Shown: positions 30,247-38,658 of the stretch, one piece after another | How the letters are laid out: each line of letters starts with the position of its first letter | How positions within the stretch are numbered: position 1 is the first letter of the stretch | IMG/VR virus record: IMGVR_UViG_3300035670_000147 | Span: 1-64,000 of that record | Origin: a virus | Direction: 5' to 3' (one strand) | DNA: 64,000 nucleotides | Made by a program: the position numbers and the translations under genes | The notes under the pieces: generated by a model | What the model was told of the DNA's origin: nothing | Seen by the model: the letters and a program-made list of their open reading frames with translations, nothing else | Database searches by the model: none

Positions 30247-31263
30247 ATGGGCTACGCAGAAGACGGCAAAGAAATCATAAATAACATTGTGTTGGGCACC
30301 GGAGTCGGGGCCTCGGCGACGGGGCTGTATTATCTGGCCAAGAAACTGCGGAAGCGGTTTGAAGAGCAGTTGGCTAAGAATGCGCCCAATACGCCGGACT
30401 ATCACGACGTAGCCCTCGACGTGCCGAAACTCGAATCGCCTGCCCAGCCGAAGTTAGCATTTGACGCTTACAGTGTCGCGACACCTCTGGCTACTGGCGG
30501 TGCGAGCGCAATTCTGGCGGCGGCCCTGTCGAACAAAAAAAATAAACTTCGTAACGCCGCTATTGCAGGCGCGCTGGGTGCCGGCGCCGGCGCTGGTTTG
30601 AACACCAAGCCCGTGCACGAGTTTGTCGGTAAAAATATCCCCAGTTCTATCTTCCCGTTTCTCGAACCAGTTATGGGCGGCTCGTGGTTTGACCGCGGCT
30701 CTGGTTACAACGCTTGGAACGCCGCTTTGAATGTAGGTGGCGCCGGCCTTGGACTCGCAGGCGGAAAAGCCCTATACGACATGTCGGTCGCTCCGCAACT
30801 TGAGGTCGAGAAAAAGAAGGAGCACTACAACAGCGTAAACGACGCCCGTAAAAAATACTTTGACGCACTGCTGCGTGACGAAGACGACGACAAGAAGAGC
30901 GACAAGAAAGCCTCGGTAAACGACGCGCTCGAAGCCGCGTACACAGCCTACGCCGAAAAGAAAGCCGACTGGAAGGACTACATCAATCCGCTCAAACTGC
31001 CGCTATTAAAGCAGGTCTTTTACGACTTGCCCAACATGTACGCGGCGGCTGGCGTGGGCGCGACATTAGGTGGCGGCCTAATCGGCGGCAAATACATGTA
31101 CGACAAGACGATGGCGGCGTCAAAAGCCAAGAACTTGGCGAAAGCCCTCGCCGCCAAGGAGCGAATGAAAGATGCGCTGCCAGTGTGGGTCGACCCGCAA
31201 GAACTGGCGCAAATTAAAGACGTAGCCGCCGAGAAGGGCCTAGCCGCTGATCAAGGGGTGTGA
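30247..31263 (+). CDS. Gly/Ala-rich virion-like protein before the RNA polymerase
   Basis: The protein has 338 residues. There are hydrophobic Gly-rich segments near residues 12-30, 80-125, 155-180 and 260-285, between charged helical regions (KKKEHYNSVNDARKKYF, DEDDDKKSDKK). The composition is like the glycine-zipper proteins at 3502-7142. It lies 2 bp before the RNA polymerase start. If the polymerase is packaged, proteins like this could help to release it; that is speculation. Confidence 0.5.
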   Translation: MGYAEDGKEIINNIVLGTGVGASATGLYYLAKKLRKRFEEQLAKNAPNTPDYHDVALDVPKLESPAQPKLAFDAYSVATPLATGGASAILAAALSNKKNKLRNAAIAGALGAGAGAGLNTKPVHEFVGKNIPSSIFPFLEPVMGGSWFDRGSGYNAWNAALNVGGAGLGLAGGKALYDMSVAPQLEVEKKKEHYNSVNDARKKYFDALLRDEDDDKKSDKKASVNDALEAAYTAYAEKKADWKDYINPLKLPLLKQVFYDLPNMYAAAGVGATLGGGLIGGKYMYDKTMAASKAKNLAKALAAKERMKDALPVWVDPQELAQIKDVAAEKGLAADQGV

Positions 31264-31265
31264 CC

Positions 31266-34200
31266 ATGTCAGACCCGCTGCCCCCGCTGCGCGCCCCCGC
31301 TCCGTTTCCTCCCGCTCCAGCGCTCCCGCAGCCGACACCGCCACAAACGCGCGCATTCGGTGATGTTGGGGCTCTGCGCGACAGCATTTTTAACGAGGCG
31401 CTCCGCTCGGCGTCAGGGATCGAGCCGATTCAGAACGACCTGTATACGTTAAAGTTAACCAACGTCGCGTATACGGGTCCGGAACGCTACTCCCGTAAAG
31501 ACCAAAAGAAAGCGGTGTTAACTCGCGGCTCGTTGGCGCGAAAGTTAACAGGAACGTGGACTTTAATAGAAAATGGCTCGGAAAAGCCTGTCGCTACGCG
31601 ACAGGCTACTATAGCAAACGTGCCATATCTGACCGACTCGGGTACGTTTGTAAACAAAGGTGTCGAATACACGCTGGCACACCAACTCCGACTTCGGCCG
31701 GGCGTGTTCACGCGCGAAAAAGATAACGGCGAACTGGAGTCGCACGTTAACACGCTGCCGGGCAAGGGCCGCTCGCACCGGTATTACATGGACCCCAAAA
31801 CCGGCGAGTTTCAAATCCAAATCGGGCAGGCCAAGATTCCGCTGATGCCGCTGCTGAAGACGCTCGGCGTGCAGGAAAAGCAGATACGGGAAGCGTGGGG
31901 CAACGAGATCGCCTCTGTAAACATGCAGAAGGGCGATGCGGGCACGCTGGATAAACTTTACAGCCGCCTCGTGTTCAAGCCAGACCCCGCCGCAGATCAG
32001 TTAGCCAAGATCAAGGCTATCGCCGCGGAGTTCGCAAAAACAGAGTTAGACGAAGAGGTCACGAAACGAACGCTGGGCAAGCCGTACAAAAATCTCACGC
32101 CGGAAGCGATTCTCGACATCACCAAAAAACTCATCGCTGTTAATCGAAAAGAAGCCGACAGTGATGACCGAGACAGCATGACGTTTCAGCAAGTCTTTGG
32201 GCCGGAGGATTTGATATCAGAACGGTTTGTGAAAGATAAGACCGCGTTGCGTCAATTGTTGTGGAAAGCGACCGCAAAGAAGTCGCTCGACCATATTCCC
32301 AGCGGCGTATTTAACAAAGCCATTACCGCTGCGCTAATTGGCTCTGGGCTGGGTTCATCGCTCGAAGAAATTAATCCGGCAGAAATCTTTGACCATCAAA
32401 CGCGGGTCACCCGCCTTGGTGAGGGCGGCATTGGTTCGATGGACGCCGTACCGGCGGAATCGCGCAGCGTCCAGCCCAGCCATTTCGGGTTTATCGACTA
32501 CCTGCGCACGCCCGAGTCTGGCAAGGTGGGCGTCGACATGCGCTTCGCGTCGGGCGCCCGCAAGTTAGGTAATAACTTGCACACGTTTGTCGTGCCCGTC
32601 AAGAACGCTAACACTGGCGAGACAGAATATAAAACCCCGCAAGAACTGTCGGACATGCCGCTCATGTTTCCGGGCGAAGAGAAGTCCGACCTGCCGATGG
32701 TTGCGGCGCTTGTTAACGGCAAGATCAAATACGTGCCACGCAAGGACGCGCAGTACACCGTGCCGAACATGGACAACACTTTTTCGTCGCTGACAAACAT
32801 GGTGCCGATGAAAAGCATGGTAAAAGGCCAGCGCGTCATCATGGGCAGCCGCATGTTTACGCAGGCGCTTCCGCTTGAAAATGCTGAAGCCCCGTTTGTG
32901 CAGTCCGCTAAGTTTGATAGCGACGGGTCTATATCGCACGAAGACGAAATGGGCGAAAAGTTAGGCGCGATTAAAGCCCAAGTTGGCGGGCAGGTTCTGT
33001 CTGTCACGCCAGACGACATGGTTATTCGCGACAAGGACGGGCAAAAACACACGATAGACCTGTACAACGACATGCCGTTCAACCGAAAGACGTTTTGGAC
33101 GCAGACGCCGACAGTCAAGCCCGGCGATACGGTGCAGCCCGGCCAACTTATTGCCACAAGCAACTTTACTGACAAAAGCGGCTCGGCCGCGCTGGGGCTG
33201 AACTTGCGCGTAGGCTACACGCCGTTTCGTGGTCGGAACTATGAAGACGCGGTTGTGATATCTGAATCGGCGGCCAAGAAACTTACTAGCCAGCACATGT
33301 ATCAGCACGAAGCCGAGTGGGACGACAACACGCACGTCGGAAAAAAGTCTTTTTTGAGTTTGTTTCCCGCCGAATATGACAAGAAGGTGCTAGAAAACTT
33401 TGACGACAACGGCGCAATTAAAAAGGGTTCAATCGTAAACTTCGGTGATCCGCTTGTGCTCGTCGCCAAGAAGCGCGATCAGGTGTACGGCAAAGTACAC
33501 CGCGGCCGAGCGGGTGCTTTTGCAAATGAAACAATTACGTGGGAACATCATTCTCCGGGCGTTGTGACTGACGTTGAGCACACAAAAAAGGGCGTATCGG
33601 TCGTCGTGAAGTCGCAGGCGCAGATGGAGGTTGGCGATAAAATTACGGGTCGTTTCGGCGATAAGGGCGTTGTGTCTGAAATTGTGCCGGACGACCAGAT
33701 GCCGCAGGACGCGAAGGGTCGCCCGCTTGAAATTCTGGTCAGTCCGCTCGGCCTTATAAACCGCGTAAACCCGGCGCAAATTATTGAAGCGGCTCTCGGA
33801 AAAGTTGCCGAAAAAACTGGCAAGCCGTTCAAAATCAAAGACTTCGACAACGACAATGATTTGATCGAAATGGCGATGGCTGAGTTGACTAAAAACGGTC
33901 TGACAGACACCGAAGACCTGATAGACCCCGAGACTGGGCGCAAGATTCGCGGCGTGCTGACTGGCAATCGTTTCTTTATGAAACTGCACCATACGGCAGA
34001 GTCGAAGGGGCAGGGGCGGTCTATTGGTGGTTACACGGCAGAAGGCACGCCGGCAAAAGGCGGCAGCGAAGGCGCCAAGCGTGTCGGCATGTTGGAACTG
34101 GGTGCGCTTCTTTCGCACGGTGCCGGCAAAGTAGTCCGCGACGCCAAAATGGTGCGCGGACAGGCTAACCCTGAGTATTGGACGCAGTTCATGGCCGGTT

Positions 34201-35696
34201 ACGACCCGCCGCTGCCCAAGGTGCCGCACGTCTACGAAAAGTTTGTGAATCAATTGCGAGGCGCCGGCGTTAACGCAGTTCGGACCGGTACGAAAACGCA
34301 CATCATGGCGCTGACCGACAAGAACATCGACGAGTTAGCGGGCGACCGTGAAATCCAGAACGCCGAAACCGTGGATTGGAAGGGCAACCTTAAGCCCGTA
34401 AAGGGCGGGTTGTTTGACGAAACACTCACCGGCGGGCATAACGGCAATCGCTGGTCAAAAATAACATTGCACGAACCGATGCCGAATCCAATCATGGAAG
34501 AACCAATTCGGCGTACGCTTGGGCTGACAGAAAAGAAATTTCGCGCGATACTCGCCGGGCAAGAAAAACTGGGCGACAAAACTGGCCCGACAGCAATTCA
34601 CGAAGCGTTGAAAGCCGTTAACCTGCCGCGCGCAATCGAACAAGCGCGTGCTGATATTAAGTCTGGTCGCCGCACACTGCGCGACGCGGCGGTGCGTCGC
34701 TTGGCGTTTTTGAAGGGCGCCGAAGCAACGGGCGTGCACCCCAAAGACTGGATGCAAACAAAGGTAGGCGTCTTGCCGCCGGCATTTCGCCCCGTGTCGA
34801 CGATGGGCGCAAAAAGAATGCAACTTATCGACGACGCAAACTATTTGTACAAAGAACTGCTTGATTCAAATAACGTGCTGAAAGAAGCGTCTGGATTACT
34901 GTCGGATGTGGGCAACGAGCGGCTGTCGCTGTACGACTCGATGAAAGCCGTCTCAGGTTTAGGCGACCCGCAGCACCCGAAAAACGTCGAGCGAAATGTC
35001 CGCGGATTTTTGTCAAAGATATTTGGTGATAGCCCCAAGTTCGGCACGATGCAGCGCAAGTTGTTGTCGAGCACCGTCGATCTTGTAGGTCGTGCGGTAA
35101 TTTCGCCCAACCCAGACCTCGACATGGACGAGGTAGCGCTGCCCGAAGACAAGGCGTGGGAGATTTACAAGCCGTTCGTGGTTCGCGGCCTTATTCGGCG
35201 CGGAATGCCGCGCATGAACGCGCTGCGCGCCGTTGAAGAACGCAACAAAGAAGCGTTTGCTGAGTTAAATACGCAGATGGGGTCGAAACCAATTGTTATT
35301 AACCGCGCTCCGGTGCTGCATCGATACGGCGTAATGGCGTTTTACCCGCGTCTTACCAAGAACAAAGTCATGGAAGTCAACCCGGTTATTACCAAGGGGT
35401 TCGGGGCCGATTTCGACGGCGACGCGATGCAATATCACGTCCCCAGCACCGACGATGCCGCGAAAGAAGCCATAGAAAAAATGCTGCCTAGCCGCAATTT
35501 GTTTGCGGCGTCCAACTTTAAAGCGCATTACGTGCCCAACAAAGATTACCAAACTGGTGTATACTTAGCGTCCAGCAAGATTAATAGCAAATCAAAACCG
35601 CGCGTATATCGCACCAAAAAAGACGCTCTCGCGGCCTACCGCCGCGGTGACATCGATGTAGACACGCCGGTACATATTGTGGAAGATAAAGCCTGA
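31266..35696 (+). CDS. RNA polymerase beta subunit fused to the N-terminal half of beta-prime
   Basis: The protein has about 1476 residues; ATG 31266 follows AAGGGG, and GTG 31260 is an alternative. The beta landmarks appear in order: VPYLTDSGTFVNKGVEYTLA (protrusion), a rifampicin-pocket-like R-V-T-R-L-G-E-G-G region, RPENYED-type GRNYEDAVVISE, and GDKITGRFGDKGVVS. The beta C-terminal region ends near residue 1000. Beta-prime landmarks follow: GLFDETLTGG, VLPPAFRP, and N-R-A-P-V-L-H-R-Y-G before GADFDGDAM, with the three Mg-binding aspartates 1382, 1384 and 1386. The protein ends just before the beta-prime region that precedes the bridge helix. The beta-prime zinc ribbon is missing. It would form the core of a phage RNA polymerase with the product of 36660. 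Confidence 0.93.
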   Translation: MSDPLPPLRAPAPFPPAPALPQPTPPQTRAFGDVGALRDSIFNEALRSASGIEPIQNDLYTLKLTNVAYTGPERYSRKDQKKAVLTRGSLARKLTGTWTLIENGSEKPVATRQATIANVPYLTDSGTFVNKGVEYTLAHQLRLRPGVFTREKDNGELESHVNTLPGKGRSHRYYMDPKTGEFQIQIGQAKIPLMPLLKTLGVQEKQIREAWGNEIASVNMQKGDAGTLDKLYSRLVFKPDPAADQLAKIKAIAAEFAKTELDEEVTKRTLGKPYKNLTPEAILDITKKLIAVNRKEADSDDRDSMTFQQVFGPEDLISERFVKDKTALRQLLWKATAKKSLDHIPSGVFNKAITAALIGSGLGSSLEEINPAEIFDHQTRVTRLGEGGIGSMDAVPAESRSVQPSHFGFIDYLRTPESGKVGVDMRFASGARKLGNNLHTFVVPVKNANTGETEYKTPQELSDMPLMFPGEEKSDLPMVAALVNGKIKYVPRKDAQYTVPNMDNTFSSLTNMVPMKSMVKGQRVIMGSRMFTQALPLENAEAPFVQSAKFDSDGSISHEDEMGEKLGAIKAQVGGQVLSVTPDDMVIRDKDGQKHTIDLYNDMPFNRKTFWTQTPTVKPGDTVQPGQLIATSNFTDKSGSAALGLNLRVGYTPFRGRNYEDAVVISESAAKKLTSQHMYQHEAEWDDNTHVGKKSFLSLFPAEYDKKVLENFDDNGAIKKGSIVNFGDPLVLVAKKRDQVYGKVHRGRAGAFANETITWEHHSPGVVTDVEHTKKGVSVVVKSQAQMEVGDKITGRFGDKGVVSEIVPDDQMPQDAKGRPLEILVSPLGLINRVNPAQIIEAALGKVAEKTGKPFKIKDFDNDNDLIEMAMAELTKNGLTDTEDLIDPETGRKIRGVLTGNRFFMKLHHTAESKGQGRSIGGYTAEGTPAKGGSEGAKRVGMLELGALLSHGAGKVVRDAKMVRGQANPEYWTQFMAGYDPPLPKVPHVYEKFVNQLRGAGVNAVRTGTKTHIMALTDKNIDELAGDREIQNAETVDWKGNLKPVKGGLFDETLTGGHNGNRWSKITLHEPMPNPIMEEPIRRTLGLTEKKFRAILAGQEKLGDKTGPTAIHEALKAVNLPRAIEQARADIKSGRRTLRDAAVRRLAFLKGAEATGVHPKDWMQTKVGVLPPAFRPVSTMGAKRMQLIDDANYLYKELLDSNNVLKEASGLLSDVGNERLSLYDSMKAVSGLGDPQHPKNVERNVRGFLSKIFGDSPKFGTMQRKLLSSTVDLVGRAVISPNPDLDMDEVALPEDKAWEIYKPFVVRGLIRRGMPRMNALRAVEERNKEAFAELNTQMGSKPIVINRAPVLHRYGVMAFYPRLTKNKVMEVNPVITKGFGADFDGDAMQYHVPSTDDAAKEAIEKMLPSRNLFAASNFKAHYVPNKDYQTGVYLASSKINSKSKPRVYRTKKDALAAYRRGDIDVDTPVHIVEDKA

Positions 35697-35716
35697 TTGT
35701 TCACACGGAGGTAAAC

Positions 35717-36448
35717 ATGGATTACACGGTAAATCCGGAACTGCTCGCGCTTGCGAACCGGCGCGTATTCGAAAAATCGGCGGTAGTGCCTCCGCAGGGC
35801 GGCATGGGTGTCGACCAGTCGCAGCAACTCGGTATGGCGCCCCCGACCCCGGACGCAATGGGCGCGCAACAGCCGGTTGACCCGGCACAGGCCGCCGCCG
35901 CTGCTGGCGGCGCGCCCCCAGCCGCTCCTCCCGGCATGATGGACCCGGCTATGTTGGGCGCGTTGCCACCCGCCACTCCGACCGCGCCGGCTCCCGGCGC
36001 CGCAGGGCAAAAATTGAAGCCCGAGCAGATGATGCAAATGCTCGATTATCGGCTGTACAACATGCAGCAGCAACTCACGGCGATTATGAACGCTATGGGC
36101 GTGCAAGTCGCGCCGGAGTCGCTTGTGTTGCCTCCCGGCACTACTGGCGCGCCGCCCGCAGAAACTGCGCTTCCGGGCGGCCCCATGGCCCCGCCGCCGG
36201 CACCAGAAGGCGCGGCCGGCCCGCAACCCCCCGGCGGGCCCATGCCTCCCGGAGGTCCGCTGCCTCCGGGCGCACCGCCTGCAGACCCGGCAGCCGGTAA
36301 GCAAGCGAACTGGTGGGAGCGCGTCGAGGCGCACGCCGTTAGCCGCGTAGGCCGCCCCGTAAGCCCCGACATTGTGACCATTGATCTGCAAGCGAAAGTC
36401 GGCGCCGCGAAGGCGTTGCACCGGAGTTTAGCGGACGATGCTCGTTAA
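35717..36448 (+). CDS. Pro/Ala-rich protein encoded between the RNA polymerase halves
   Basis: The protein has 243 residues with CGGAGGT before ATG 35717. It is low-complexity, with many P-P-G and M-P-P-G-G repeats, around a short helical stretch (EQMMQMLDYRLYNMQQQLTAIMNAMG). The C-terminal 45 residues look folded (W-W-E-R-V-E-A-H-A-V-S-R-V-G). No RNA polymerase motif is present, so it is an inserted gene and not a polymerase fragment. A TATACT string lies 150 bp upstream, inside the polymerase gene. Confidence 0.55.
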   Translation: MDYTVNPELLALANRRVFEKSAVVPPQGGMGVDQSQQLGMAPPTPDAMGAQQPVDPAQAAAAAGGAPPAAPPGMMDPAMLGALPPATPTAPAPGAAGQKLKPEQMMQMLDYRLYNMQQQLTAIMNAMGVQVAPESLVLPPGTTGAPPAETALPGGPMAPPPAPEGAAGPQPPGGPMPPGGPLPPGAPPADPAAGKQANWWERVEAHAVSRVGRPVSPDIVTIDLQAKVGAAKALHRSLADDAR

Positions 36449-36653
36449 AACTCAGCACAACTTAATGCCGGCGGAGCAGAAAGCCCACAGCGTTGTCGTT
36501 GAAGACGATTTAGGTAATCCTATTTTTGTCGCAACGCATTTGGTGGACGGCATTCTGTACTCAGCCGTCGGGGATAAAGATTTTAAGGCTGTGCTCAACA
36601 TGGTCGGGCTGACGAATGCGCCCGAAGTTAAAGAATTACCGCCGCCGAAGTGA
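36438..36653 (+). CDS. Small protein encoded between the RNA polymerase halves
   Basis: The protein has 71 residues and overlaps the preceding gene by 11 bp. It appears to be a small alpha/beta protein (AHSVVVEDDLGNPIFVATHL, ILYSAVGDKDFKAVLNMVGL). It ends 6 bp before the beta-prime C-terminal gene. It could be a polymerase accessory subunit, judged by position only. No family is recognised. Confidence 0.5.
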   Translation: MLVKTQHNLMPAEQKAHSVVVEDDLGNPIFVATHLVDGILYSAVGDKDFKAVLNMVGLTNAPEVKELPPPK

Positions 36654-36659
36654 TATATC

Positions 36660-38612
36660 GTGCTAAAAACCACCCTCGGCCAGTTAATGATTAACGAAGC
36701 GCTTCCTGAAGACATGCGCGATTACGAGCGCGTGTTGGACAAGAAGACTATGGGCGCGCTGGCGACTGATCTGGCAAAACGATATCCGGATCGTTATCGC
36801 GAGGTGATGAAAAAAATTCACGACGTCTCTCGCGACGTGGCATACACGACGGGCGGTCTTTCGATGGGCTTGAAGGACATTCGCCCCACGTTTGCCAGCC
36901 AACACGCGCAAATTAAAGTGCGCAAAGAACTGCGGCAGATTCTGGCAGACACGAGTTTGTCAGACAAAGAACGCGAGTTGCGAATCCTCAAACTCGCCGC
37001 CGAGACGCAGCAGAAACTTGTCGAAGACGTATTTAACGAAGCCCGCGACGCGAATAACCCGCTTGCCCATCAAGTGCTGGCCGGCGCGACTGGTAACAAA
37101 TTCATGTTAAATTCGCTACTGGGCGCCGACCTGCAATACGTAGACCACCGCGACCAGCCGATTCCGCTGCCCGTAATGCGGAGTTACAGTCGGGGCTTAA
37201 CTCCTGCAGAGTACTTCGCGGCGTCTTTCGGCACGCGTAAGGGTGTTATTGACGTAAAGACTGCCACAGCAGACGCCGGATTTTACGGCAAGCAACTAAC
37301 GCAGATGGCGCACCGTTTACTCGTTACAGCCGACGATGACGACGACGAAGACAGGCTTAGAACTGCGCACAATCGCGGCCTGCCGTCCGACGTCGACGAT
37401 CCGGACAACGAAGGCGCTTTTTTAGCGCGACCTGTGGGGCCATACAAGCGAAACACTGTACTGACGCCCAAAATTCTCAAAGATATCAAAGCGATGGGCG
37501 TAAAAGATATTTTAGTGAGAAGCCCGCTCGTCGGTGGGCCAGAAGATGGCGGCGTGTACGCCAAAGACGTCGGATACCGCGAAAAAAGTCGGGTGCCGCC
37601 GGTCGGCGATTATGTCGGCATTGCCGCTGCGCAAGCGCTGTCTGAGCCAGTCTCGCAATCGCAACTATCGTCTAAGCACTCGGGCGGTGTTGGCGGCGCA
37701 AAGTCTATTTCTGGCTTCAAGGCTATCAACGCGCTAGTACAAGTGCCGCGCAAATATCCTGACGGCGCGACGCACGCTCAGCGCGAGGGTCGCGTGCAGG
37801 AAATACGCCCGGCGGCGCAGGGCGGATTTTATGTCACGGTAGACGGCGAAGATCATTACGTCCCGGCCGACCGGCAGGTCTCCGTAAAAAAAGGCGACGT
37901 GCTGGAGGCCGGCGACGTGCTGTCCGACGGCATGCCAAACCCGGCCGAAATTGTTAAGCACAAAGGCGTCGGCGAGGGCCGTAAATACTTTGTGCAGGCA
38001 ATGCGCCAAGTTTTAGGCAACTCAGGTATCACCGCTCAGCGCCGAAACATTGAACTCGTGGCGCGGGGTTTGATTAATCACGTTCGGCTGACCGACGAAT
38101 ATGGCGATTACGCTCCGGACGACATTATTCCGTATTCCATGCTTGAGCGCTCGTGGCGCCCGCGCTCCGGAGCCGTGGCGTCAGCGCCCAGCGCGCTTGT
38201 AAATCATTATTTGGAAGAACCCGTACTGCACTACTCGGTCGGCACAAAAATAACAAAAAGCGTCGCTGACAATTTAAAGAAGTACGGTATTGCAACAGTG
38301 CAGGCTCACAAGCAGCCGCCGCCGTTCGAGTCAGAGATGGTGCGCGGCATGGCGAATATATCGAACGACCCCGACTGGATGACCCGCATGCTGGGTTCTT
38401 ATCAGGAGCGCGGGTTTTTAAACAGTGTTCACCGCGGACTGGCCAGCGACACGGCCGGCAGCAGTTACGTTCCGGCGCTGGCACGAGGCGAAGAATTTGG
38501 CAATTCTGGCCCCACAAGCGGCTGGAAACCTGCGCCGCCCTCCGGTAGCATATTGCAGCCCGTCCCCAAGCCCCCGACAAGTCCGCTAGGCTCTGAGCCA
38601 AAAACACTGTAA
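36660..38612 (+). CDS. RNA polymerase beta-prime subunit, C-terminal half
   Basis: The protein has 650 residues from GTG 36660. It opens with TTLGQLMINEALP, the sequence that in bacterial beta-prime follows the first half (TTVGRxxLNExLP). The bridge helix is clear at about residues 178-220 (RGLTPAEYFAASFGTRKGVIDVKTATADAGFYGKQL, written in two parts in nature as R-x-G-L-T...G-A-R-K-G). The trigger-loop region near residues 325-350 has QLSSKHSGGVGG, in place of the bacterial TFHxGG. ARGLINHVRLTD fits the clamp-side C-terminal region. With 31266 it completes the two large subunits. No alpha, omega or sigma gene is seen in the window. Confidence 0.92.
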   Translation: MLKTTLGQLMINEALPEDMRDYERVLDKKTMGALATDLAKRYPDRYREVMKKIHDVSRDVAYTTGGLSMGLKDIRPTFASQHAQIKVRKELRQILADTSLSDKERELRILKLAAETQQKLVEDVFNEARDANNPLAHQVLAGATGNKFMLNSLLGADLQYVDHRDQPIPLPVMRSYSRGLTPAEYFAASFGTRKGVIDVKTATADAGFYGKQLTQMAHRLLVTADDDDDEDRLRTAHNRGLPSDVDDPDNEGAFLARPVGPYKRNTVLTPKILKDIKAMGVKDILVRSPLVGGPEDGGVYAKDVGYREKSRVPPVGDYVGIAAAQALSEPVSQSQLSSKHSGGVGGAKSISGFKAINALVQVPRKYPDGATHAQREGRVQEIRPAAQGGFYVTVDGEDHYVPADRQVSVKKGDVLEAGDVLSDGMPNPAEIVKHKGVGEGRKYFVQAMRQVLGNSGITAQRRNIELVARGLINHVRLTDEYGDYAPDDIIPYSMLERSWRPRSGAVASAPSALVNHYLEEPVLHYSVGTKITKSVADNLKKYGIATVQAHKQPPPFESEMVRGMANISNDPDWMTRMLGSYQERGFLNSVHRGLASDTAGSSYVPALARGEEFGNSGPTSGWKPAPPSGSILQPVPKPPTSPLGSEPKTL

Positions 38613-38658
38613 ATTATTAGAGTTGCGAGTTTATATTTGCCGCATGGAGGTGGCGCAC

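Noticed and set aside
35717-36653. Self-splicing intron or intein between the polymerase halves
   Set aside because: The interval encodes two ordinary small proteins with own starts, the first polymerase gene ends in a normal stop, and no intein motifs or intron core are seen.
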